Origin: Desulfobacula sp.
GTDB lineage: Bacteria; Desulfobacterota; Desulfobacteria; Desulfobacterales; Desulfobacteraceae
Assembly: GCA_023139225.1 (NCBI GenBank)
Contig: JAGLNZ010000154.1
Span: forward strand, 1-7,500
DNA: 7,500 nucleotides
Reading direction: 5' to 3'
The number at the start of each line of letters is the position of its first letter. The first letter of the stretch is position 1. The notes under the pieces are model-generated. The model did no database searches. It had not been told where the DNA came from and worked only from the letters and a program-made list of their open reading frames with translations. A program made the translations under genes and the position numbers. Shown in pieces: positions 1-5,129 of this stretch.

Positions 1-88
1 TTATTTTTTTTAGCAGGTATATCCAATACCTATTACTCCCCTGTTTTATCCCCCTTGAAGGTCTTGCTTTTTAAGGATATGGTGAACC
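1..88. other. Leader of the metallo-hydrolase gene with a T-tract and a small inverted repeat
   Basis: The first 11 bases are almost all T and could be the U-tract of a terminator whose stem lies left of the window; this cannot be tested here. At 15-31 there is a perfect 6-bp inverted repeat (AGGTAT / ATACCT) around a 5-base loop. It is not followed by a T-run on either strand, so I do not call it a terminator. An AAGGA at 73-77 lies 11 bases before the ATG at 89 and is the likely, rather distant, ribosome binding site. I see no convincing promoter hexamers. Confidence 0.35.
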
Positions 89-1039
89 ATGGAAAAAAGA
101 TTAAATTTATGTGAGGCAGACAATGTAGAGGTTACAACCCTGGTAGATAATTATTCAGATGTCCTTTTACCGGGAAATCAGACAATCATCCGGCCTCCCC
201 TTGCCAGGGAAGGTGTAATTCCAAAAAACACCCTGCTGGCCGAGCACGGCCTTTCCCTTCTGGTGAAAGTCCGGGTAAAGGAAGAGACTCACTCTATCGT
301 ACTTGATACGGGTTATACCAATGTGGCAGTTCCCCATAACCTTAAATATCTGGGGCTGACACTGGAAGATGTTGAGGCGATTGTTCTCAGCCACGGCCAT
401 ATGGATCATGTCGGGGCAATAAAGGAAATTATTGATTTAACCGGATCAGGAACAAAACTTATCATGCATCCGGATGCTTTTCATTCCCGCTCCATTCAAT
501 TCCCTTCAGATCAGCTGTTATCTTTCCCGGAATTTCCTTCAAAAGATAAGCTTAAAAAATGGGGAGCCGAAGTGGTGGAAAATACAAAACCACTTCTTTT
601 GGGGAATAATTCTATTCTCGTTACCGGTGAAATCCCCCGAATCACCTCATTTGAAAAAGGAATGCCGGGAGCTCTGATTAAACAAAACGGCAAGTTTATT
701 TCAGATACATTCAAAGATGACCAGTCCATAGTCATAAACCTTGGCAATAAGGGTCTGGTGGTAATTTCAGGTTGTGCCCACGCCGGCATAATAAATTCTG
801 TTAAATATGCCATGGCATTAACCGGTCAAAAAAATGTATGCGCTGTAATAGGAGGATTTCATTTGAGTGGAGCAGTTATGGAACCTTCCATTGAGCCCAC
901 AATCAAAGAAATGAAAAAAATGCCTTTACAAATTATTTCTCCAATGCATTGTACCGGTTTTAAGGCAATTTCACGGTTTGCTGAAGAACTGCCCGATGCT
1001 TTTGTACTCAACAGCGTCGGCACAAGAATCATACTTTAG
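89..1039 (+). CDS. Metallo-beta-lactamase-fold hydrolase, dihydropterin/RFA-P synthase-like (COG1237-type)
   Basis: A 316-residue cytosolic protein with no signal peptide or membrane segment. The metal-binding signature HGHMDH is at residues 102-107, after an LDTG strand at 72-75. The later family landmarks are all visible: GEIPR at 180-184, Asp210-Asp211, GCAHAG at 228-233 (His231), GGFH at 255-258 and SPMHCTG at 284-290. This ordered set is typical of the branch containing the Methanocaldococcus protein annotated as 7,8-dihydropterin-6-methyl-4-(ribofuranosyl)aminobenzene 5'-phosphate synthase, linked to methanopterin synthesis. In bacteria the substrate is generally unknown, and nothing nearby suggests methanopterin metabolism, so I give fold and family only. 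The ATG at 89 has AAGGA 11 bases upstream; the ATG at 79 is in another frame and runs quickly to a stop. The gene converges on the pilus operon with 27 bp between the stops and appears to be a separate transcription unit. Confidence 0.88.
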   Translation: MEKRLNLCEADNVEVTTLVDNYSDVLLPGNQTIIRPPLAREGVIPKNTLLAEHGLSLLVKVRVKEETHSIVLDTGYTNVAVPHNLKYLGLTLEDVEAIVLSHGHMDHVGAIKEIIDLTGSGTKLIMHPDAFHSRSIQFPSDQLLSFPEFPSKDKLKKWGAEVVENTKPLLLGNNSILVTGEIPRITSFEKGMPGALIKQNGKFISDTFKDDQSIVINLGNKGLVVISGCAHAGIINSVKYAMALTGQKNVCAVIGGFHLSGAVMEPSIEPTIKEMKKMPLQIISPMHCTGFKAISRFAEELPDAFVLNSVGTRIIL

Positions 1040-1051
1040 CCTAGGGGCACC

Positions 1052-1075
1052 AAAAAAAATTGAGGCTCAAGCTTT
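1052..1075 (-). terminator. Weak candidate Rho-independent terminator of the minus-strand operon
   Basis: Read on the minus strand, TTGAG and CTCAA (1070-1060) form an inverted repeat with one base between, so in practice a 4-bp stem with a 3-base loop. It is followed at once by eight T (1059-1052). Upstream AAAG could pair with the T-tract to lengthen the stem across one mismatch. The TGA stop of the last operon gene (1069-1067) sits inside the stem. The stem is short, so the call is tentative. Confidence 0.35.
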
Positions 1076-1675
1076 ACCGGACTTTTTTAAAGATTCATTA
1101 TAGACCATATAAAAATTTTTATGTTCTGATAAAACCTGGGATAAAAATGCTTCAAGATGGGTGATGTCATCCGGATGAATGATACCGTTCACACTGGAAT
1201 GCAAGGTAGCCATGTTATCATTGGTTTTGAATTTACTGCTGACTAAAACAAGGCAGATCCTGCGTCTTAAAGACATATCAATGGTATTCATCCTGCTGAT
1301 AATATCTAAAACCCCTTTTTTCTGATCAAACGCCTCATCAATGATCACCAGATGATAAATATGGTATTCCATCTTATTTAATGCAGCTTTGGTGTTTGTT
1401 ACTGCCTCTGCATTAAATCCCATCTGTTTAATAACCGAATACACTTTTCCCTTTAAATCTTGATCCTCAATACAAACAAGGGCATTTAAACGCTCTTCAA
1501 GGGAAAGGTTAAGGATTTGTCCTGGCTTTTCCTTGACAGGTTTTTGTTTCTTTACAGCAGGAACATGGACCTTTTCTTTGCATTTGGGACATTTAAATGT
1601 TGTGTCTTTGTCCTTGGGAATTTTATGATCCGGAATATTGAGTTTTGTTTTACAATTAGGACATGTTACATTCAT
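1067..1675 (-). CDS. Zinc-ribbon (MJ0042-type) protein with a receiver-like domain
   Basis: A 202-residue soluble protein. Residues 1-40 form a small zinc ribbon with two CxxC pairs (Cys5/Cys8 and Cys29/Cys32), like the MJ0042-type finger found at the N terminus of many deltaproteobacterial proteins. A Lys/Pro-rich linker (about 41-53) follows. Residues about 65-185 look like a response-regulator receiver fold: a hydrophobic strand ending in Glu70-Asp71, an LVIID strand placing Asp113 at the usual phosphoacceptor site, and LVLVSS (Ser146 or Ser147 at the usual Ser/Thr position). The usual Lys of the last strand seems replaced by His167 (NGIIHPDD), so phosphorylation may be impaired. There is no output domain. 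It is the last operon gene, starting 3 bp after the upstream stop, with its GAAGGAAG ribosome site inside that gene's end. A regulator or adaptor for the pilus motors is inferred from context only. Confidence 0.72.
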   Translation of the reverse strand: MNVTCPNCKTKLNIPDHKIPKDKDTTFKCPKCKEKVHVPAVKKQKPVKEKPGQILNLSLEERLNALVCIEDQDLKGKVYSVIKQMGFNAEAVTNTKAALNKMEYHIYHLVIIDEAFDQKKGVLDIISRMNTIDMSLRRRICLVLVSSKFKTNDNMATLHSSVNGIIHPDDITHLEAFLSQVLSEHKNFYMVYNESLKKSGKA

Positions 1676-1678
1676 AAC

Positions 1679-2842
1679 TTAACTTCCTTCATATCCATGA
1701 TCAATTTCTAATGAATCAATCTGTGTTGTGGTCTCGCCACGGGAACTTTTTATCGAATCAAGTCCTCTTGAGACAATATCCTTCCTTGAGGCATAAGACG
1801 ATGCAATATCCTCACTGATATCCCCCTCTTCATAAAGAGAGATGATGTATTCGTCAAAAGAGACCATATCCTGCGCCTTGCCTGCAGTAATGATATCATT
1901 GAATGTCTTGCCCTCTGATTCTCCATTGAGAATGGAATCTTTTACCCTCAAATTTGAACCCATAATTTCAAAGGCAGCCACCCTGCCGCCACCTATTTTT
2001 GGCAATAACCTCTGGGAGACAACCCATCGGATTGTGTCTGCCAGACGAATTCTGATCTGTCTTTCTTCTTGGGTGGAAAACATCCCTAAAACACGGTTTA
2101 TGGTTTGACCAGCATCGACGGTATGCAGTGTTGACAAAACGATATGACCTGTCTCAGCCGCAGTAAGACCAATCTCCACTGTCTCCCTGTCACGCATTTC
2201 ACCTACCAGAATCACTTTTGGTGCCTGGCGTAAAGCTGCCCTTAATCCATTTGCAAAGGTATCAAAATCAGCCCCCAGTTCCCTCTGATTAAAAGTGGAT
2301 TTTTTCTGAGTGTGCTGATATTCAATCGGATCTTCAAGGGTGATTACGTGCACGGACTTGGTTTCATTAATTTTATCCAGAAGCGCTGCAAGGGATGTCG
2401 TTTTCCCCGACCCTGTGGCCCCGGTAACAAAAATAATACCGTTTCTCTCTCCTGCCATGGTATGAAATGCCTTTGGCAGATTCAGCTCCTCAATAGTGGG
2501 GATTTTTGTTTCAAGTTTTCTTAAAACAATAGAATATTTTCCTGATCTTGAAAATATATTTACCCTGAACCGGGCTTTATCCCCCAGCTGATAGGAAAGG
2601 TCACAAGATCCTTCCCTAATAAGTGTTTCTGCTAATTTCCGATTGTTATTGATCAAATTTAATGCAAATATTTCAGTTTGAAAGGGGGTCAGCAGTTTAA
2701 AATCCGGGGCTATGTTCACTTCAACCAACTCCCCTGAACTTTCAACCTGCAACGGCTTGCCCGGTGTAAAGTTCAGGTCTGAAACATTGTCATGGGAGTC
2801 CAGCATTTTGGAAAGGATATGGTCAATCTGTTGTTTTTTCAT
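1679..2842 (-). CDS. PilT/PilU-like type IV pilus retraction ATPase (second paralogue)
   Basis: A 387-residue cytoplasmic secretion-type ATPase of the PilT/VirB11 superfamily. Visible in order: an N-terminal PAS-like domain (about 1-110), Walker A GATGSGKT (141-148), Asp box LEDPIEY (169-175), Walker B VILVGEMRD (210-218, with Glu215) and His box STLHTVDA (237-244). The ATPase core is intact. Compared with the neighbouring PilT, the N-terminal signature is altered (SDLNFTPG at 21-28 where PilT has SDLHLASG), the C-terminal AIRNLIRE-type motif is absent (SNLRVKDSIL at 296-305 instead), and there is a Ser/Thr-rich acidic tail after about 360. These points fit a PilU or accessory PilT paralogue rather than the main retraction motor. 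The start has AGAGGAAG 5 bases upstream. The gene begins 40 bp after pilT and is followed 3 bp later by the zinc-ribbon gene. Confidence 0.88.
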   Translation of the reverse strand: MKKQQIDHILSKMLDSHDNVSDLNFTPGKPLQVESSGELVEVNIAPDFKLLTPFQTEIFALNLINNNRKLAETLIREGSCDLSYQLGDKARFRVNIFSRSGKYSIVLRKLETKIPTIEELNLPKAFHTMAGERNGIIFVTGATGSGKTTSLAALLDKINETKSVHVITLEDPIEYQHTQKKSTFNQRELGADFDTFANGLRAALRQAPKVILVGEMRDRETVEIGLTAAETGHIVLSTLHTVDAGQTINRVLGMFSTQEERQIRIRLADTIRWVVSQRLLPKIGGGRVAAFEIMGSNLRVKDSILNGESEGKTFNDIITAGKAQDMVSFDEYIISLYEEGDISEDIASSYASRKDIVSRGLDSIKSSRGETTTQIDSLEIDHGYEGS

Positions 2843-2882
2843 GCCGTCTTCCTCTTAATTTTATAATTCAAGACATGGTGGT

Positions 2883-3965
2883 TTATGCTTCTGTAAAATC
2901 AGCCGGCGGATTTTTCAGGAAATGCCTGAATAAAGCTTTATTATTCGCCTTGCTGTAGCCCTCATCAGGGCTGATCCATCCTTTTTGATACAATTGCATA
3001 ATGGCATCATCCAGCAATTGCATCCCATATTGTTTTCCTGTCTGAATCATGGATGGGATCTGGTGGGTTTTGGCTTCCCGGATAAGATTTCGCACGGCAG
3101 GCGTTGCCACAAGGACTTCCATAGCTGCACATCTGCCTTTTTTATCAACTCTCTTAAACAATACCTGGGCAATAACAGCTCGAATGCCATCAGACAATGT
3201 AGACCGTATCTGGGCCTGTTCAGTGGATGGAAATACTTCAATAATTCTGTCAACGGTTTTGGCTGCACTGGATGTATGCAGGGTACCAAACACCAGATGG
3301 CCTGTGGAGGCGGCTTCAATAGCAAGGGAAATGGTTTCAAGATCCCTTAACTCACCCACAAGAATAATATCAGGGTCTTCACGCAAAGCTCCCCTTAGTG
3401 CCGATGAAAAAGTCTGTGTATGTAATCCTACTTCCCTGTGACTCACAATACAATTCTGACTTCTGTGCACAAACTCTATGGGGTCTTCTACTGTGATAAT
3501 ATGATCTTTCCGGGTTTGGTTTGCCTGGTCAATAATGGCGGCCAGGGTAGTGGATTTTCCAGAACCTGTTGGTCCCGTGACCAGAACAAGCCCCCTTGGA
3601 AGGTCGGCCAGTTTTGAAATAACCGGTGGCAGTCCCAGCTGTTCTGCCGTCAGTATTTCAGACGGTATCTCACGAAAAACTGCTGAGATACCGCTTTTTT
3701 GCATAAAATAATTTGCCCTGTACCTGGCGAGCCCCGGAATTTCATAGCCAAAATCCACATCCCCGGTCTCTTCAAAAACCTTGATCTTCTCCTGGGAGGT
3801 TATTTCATATAAAAGTCCCCTTAGTTTATCACTGGTCAGGGTATCGTATTTTATTCGTTCAATATCGCCATGAAGCCTTAATGCAGGTTGCTGGCCTGAA
3901 GCCAGGTGGAGGTCGGAAGCACCCTGCTCATGCATCAGCTTAAAAAAAGCATCAATTTCAGCCAT
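2883..3965 (-). CDS. pilT: Type IV pilus retraction ATPase PilT
   Basis: A 360-residue hexameric ATPase that would act at the cytoplasmic base of the type IV pilus and power filament retraction. The N-terminal domain starts with the family signature SDLHLASG (17-24). The core has Walker A GPTGSGKS (131-138), Asp box VEDPIEF (159-165), Walker B DIILVGELRD (199-208, Glu205) and His box GTLHTSSA (227-234). The C-terminal motif AVRNLIRE (290-297) corresponds to the AIRNLIRE box required for retraction by PilT proteins, followed by the usual IQTGKQYGMQ segment (307-316). Length is typical (about 345-370). No pilin, PilB or PilC gene is in the window, so the rest of the machine must be elsewhere. 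The ribosome site is only a modest AAGGG about 9 bases before the ATG. The gene lies 35 bp after the DivIVA-domain gene in the same operon. Confidence 0.95.
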   Translation of the reverse strand: MAEIDAFFKLMHEQGASDLHLASGQQPALRLHGDIERIKYDTLTSDKLRGLLYEITSQEKIKVFEETGDVDFGYEIPGLARYRANYFMQKSGISAVFREIPSEILTAEQLGLPPVISKLADLPRGLVLVTGPTGSGKSTTLAAIIDQANQTRKDHIITVEDPIEFVHRSQNCIVSHREVGLHTQTFSSALRGALREDPDIILVGELRDLETISLAIEAASTGHLVFGTLHTSSAAKTVDRIIEVFPSTEQAQIRSTLSDGIRAVIAQVLFKRVDKKGRCAAMEVLVATPAVRNLIREAKTHQIPSMIQTGKQYGMQLLDDAIMQLYQKGWISPDEGYSKANNKALFRHFLKNPPADFTEA

Positions 3966-4000
3966 TTTGCATGCCCTTTTTGTTAATGATTAATTAAAAA

Positions 4001-4501
4001 TTATGCTTGTTTAATAAATTTTAAGGTGGAATCAGTTTCGTCGGCAGCCTTATTCTCTTCCTTTGTCATCTCAAGCATTTTTGAGTGGGATTCAAGTACG
4101 GCACTGATTTGCATTTCAAGCTGAATCCGTTGACGTTTCAGTTCAATAATATCACTGTGAAGTTGTGAAAGCCGCTTATGAGCCCTGTTCAACATTTTTT
4201 CCGCTTCAACTTCAGCATTGGCAATAATCACCTGTGAAGATTTTTTAGCATTTTCCTTCATCTGATCCAGGACCTTCTGGGACTGGATCATGGCATTTTT
4301 CATAGAATTTTCTCTTTTTCTATAGCCTTGATTCTCCAGGTTCAGCCGGTGATTTTCTTCGTGAAGATTTTGAATGGAATGATTCAGATTATCAAGTTCC
4401 TTTGCCACATCTTCAAGAAAATAATCCACTTCCTGAACATCAAATCCTCTGAATCTCGTTGTGAACTCTTTTTGTTTAACAACCAGTGGTGTTATGCCCA
4501 T
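4001..4501 (-). CDS. DivIVA-domain coiled-coil protein
   Basis: A 166-residue protein. Residues 1-35 carry the N-terminal DivIVA signature: ITPLVVKQKEF, then FRGFDVQEVDYFLEDV (17-32), matching the membrane-curvature-binding head (F..RGYD..EVD.FL) of DivIVA/GpsB proteins. The rest, about 33-150, is charged and heptad-like, rich in Glu, Lys, Gln and Leu, and predicted to be one long coiled coil; there is no membrane segment. Family members mark negatively curved membrane such as cell poles and division sites in Gram-positive bacteria. In deltaproteobacteria the role is poorly defined. It sits 19 bp after the yggT-like gene and 35 bp before pilT, so a role in placing pilus motors at the pole is attractive but inferred. 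The start is supported by GAGGT 6 bases upstream. Confidence 0.88.
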   Translation of the reverse strand: MGITPLVVKQKEFTTRFRGFDVQEVDYFLEDVAKELDNLNHSIQNLHEENHRLNLENQGYRKRENSMKNAMIQSQKVLDQMKENAKKSSQVIIANAEVEAEKMLNRAHKRLSQLHSDIIELKRQRIQLEMQISAVLESHSKMLEMTKEENKAADETDSTLKFIKQA

Positions 4502-4520
4502 AAGAATACCTCGCTTTTCA

Positions 4521-4820
4521 TTATACTATTGTGCGAGCAAGCCCATGAAGGCTGTTCACAACAAATGTCTGAAGAAAAATAATAGCTAAAATCACTATAA
4601 CAGGAGATATATCAAGCCCCCCGAAATTCACGGGAAGCCTTTTTCTGATTTGATAAAAAACAGGCTCGGTTGCCATATTAATAAACCTGACAATTGGATT
4701 GTAAGGATCAGGACTCACCCAGGACAGAACAGCCCCGGCAACAACGATCCACATATAAAATGTAAGCCCGTAATCCAGAACAACGGCTATGGCTTCAAAA
4801 AAATTTGCTAATATGAGCAT
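4521..4820 (-). CDS. YggT-family integral membrane protein
   Basis: A 99-residue inner-membrane protein of the YggT family (YGGT/YCF19). Two hydrophobic segments are visible, about 12-34 and 71-90. Between them is the family hallmark SWVSPDPYNPIVRF (33-46), then TEPVFYQIRKRLP (51-63), and GLDISPV (68-74) leads into the second helix. It is about half the length of E. coli YggT and so a single-repeat version, common outside Gammaproteobacteria. The biochemical role is not settled; links to osmotic tolerance, cell division and, for plastid Ycf19, thylakoid organisation have been reported. It is the first gene of the operon, with AAGGT 8 bases before the ATG. YggT next to a DivIVA-domain gene is a recurrent arrangement in bacteria. 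Confidence 0.9.
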   Translation of the reverse strand: MLILANFFEAIAVVLDYGLTFYMWIVVAGAVLSWVSPDPYNPIVRFINMATEPVFYQIRKRLPVNFGGLDISPVIVILAIIFLQTFVVNSLHGLARTIV

Positions 4821-4864
4821 TTATATTACCTTTTTTCAACAATTTTGTACCTTTCAATTTTCTG

Positions 4865-4892
4865 GTTAACTATGAATACCGTGAAAAGTCAA
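4865..4892 (-). promoter_or_regulatory. Candidate sigma70-type promoter for the yggT-pilT operon
   Basis: On the minus strand, TTGACT (4892-4887) matches the -35 consensus at five of six positions. A 16-base spacer leads to GTTAAC (4870-4865), a weak -10 with three of six matches. The start point would lie roughly 40 bp before the yggT-like ATG. The -35 is good and the -10 poor, so this is tentative. Confidence 0.3.
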
Positions 4893-4937
4893 GTTTTTTT
4901 ACATATTTAGCATATGATTTAATATTTACTCCATTGG

Positions 4938-4967
4938 TTGACATCCTACAATGAATATAATAATAAT
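4938..4967 (+). promoter_or_regulatory. Candidate sigma70-type promoter for the AOR operon (distal)
   Basis: A perfect TTGACA -35 (4938-4943), an 18-base spacer, and AATAAT (4962-4967, five of six matches) as -10. The predicted start point, about 4974, falls inside the palindrome at 4965-4979 and would give a leader of about 155 bases. A perfect TATAAT at 4956-4961 is only 12 bases from the -35, too close to pair with it. Confidence 0.42.
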
Positions 4968-4979
4968 GGTCTAACCATT
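4965..4979. repeat. 15-bp palindrome, possible operator
   Basis: AATGGT-CTA-ACCATT is a perfect 6-bp inverted repeat with a 3-base centre. It overlaps the -10 and predicted start site of the distal AOR promoter, a typical place for a repressor site. No T-run follows, so it is not a terminator. The regulator is unknown. Confidence 0.5.
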
Positions 4980-5029
4980 TTAAATTTCAGTTTTTTGCAT
5001 ATAAGTTTATGTACTTAAATTATAAAACA

Positions 5030-5038
5030 TGCTATAAA
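5030..5038 (+). promoter_or_regulatory. Candidate extended -10 element (proximal AOR promoter)
   Basis: TGCTATAAA matches an extended -10 (TGnTATAAT) with one mismatch. The -35 region around 5010-5015 is poor, which extended -10 promoters tolerate. It would start transcription near 5045, about 85 bases before the AOR ATG and just upstream of the overlapping palindromes. In such AT-rich DNA chance matches are likely. Confidence 0.3.
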
Positions 5039-5057
5039 ATGGGCCAATATAATATAC

Positions 5058-5079
5058 ACAAACTAAAGTTTGTAAACTT
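5058..5079. repeat. Overlapping palindromes built from AAACT/AGTTT units
   Basis: ACAAACT-AA-AGTTTGT (5058-5073) is a perfect 7-bp inverted repeat, and AAGTTT-GT-AAACTT (5066-5079) is a second perfect 6-bp one sharing its central arm. The three AAACT/AGTTT units start at 5060, 5067 and 5074, exactly 7 bp apart in alternating orientation. This lies between the proximal -10 and the AOR ribosome site and may be a regulator binding site or an mRNA leader hairpin with two alternative pairings. Confidence 0.5.
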
Positions 5080-5116
5080 AAATCATAAATTATTTAAAAT
5101 AAAAATATTTGAGCTT

Positions 5117-5122
5117 AAGGAG
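5117..5122 (+). promoter_or_regulatory. Ribosome binding site that fixes the AOR start
   Basis: AAGGAG lies 7 bases before the ATG at 5130, which is optimal. It falls inside the longer reading frame that opens with TTG at 5109, showing that the TTG is not the start and that the protein begins MGQINLKE. Confidence 0.85.
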
Positions 5123-5129
5123 CAATAAA

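Larger units (their letters stand above)
4821..5129. promoter_or_regulatory. AT-rich divergent intergenic region between the pilus operon and the AOR operon
   Basis: About 300 bp without a convincing gene, strongly AT-rich, separating two divergent transcription units. It holds candidate promoters in both directions, a 15-bp palindrome (4965-4979), overlapping palindromes (5058-5079), and an imperfect 18-bp direct repeat (5013-5030 and 5076-5093, 15 of 18 matching, offset 63 bp). The individual elements are listed separately where they can be supported. I see no riboswitch fold, tRNA or small ORF with a good ribosome site. Confidence 0.7.

Noticed and set aside
15..31. Six-base-pair hairpin as a terminator
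   Set aside because: No T-run follows the stem on either strand, and it lies upstream of a plus-strand gene.
79..112. ATG at 79 as an upstream start for the metallo-hydrolase
   Set aside because: It is out of frame with the hydrolase and meets a stop after eleven codons, near 112.
3049..3441. A 130-codon plus-strand frame across pilT
   Set aside because: It is antisense to the Walker B, His box and C-terminal region of PilT and has no ribosome site or family features.
4956..4961. Perfect TATAAT as the -10 of the TTGACA at 4938
   Set aside because: The spacer would be only 12 bases, too short for sigma70. The AATAAT at 4962 gives an acceptable 18.
5109..5129. TTG at 5109 as the AOR start
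   Set aside because: The AAGGAG ribosome site is inside this extension and is ideally placed for the ATG at 5130.
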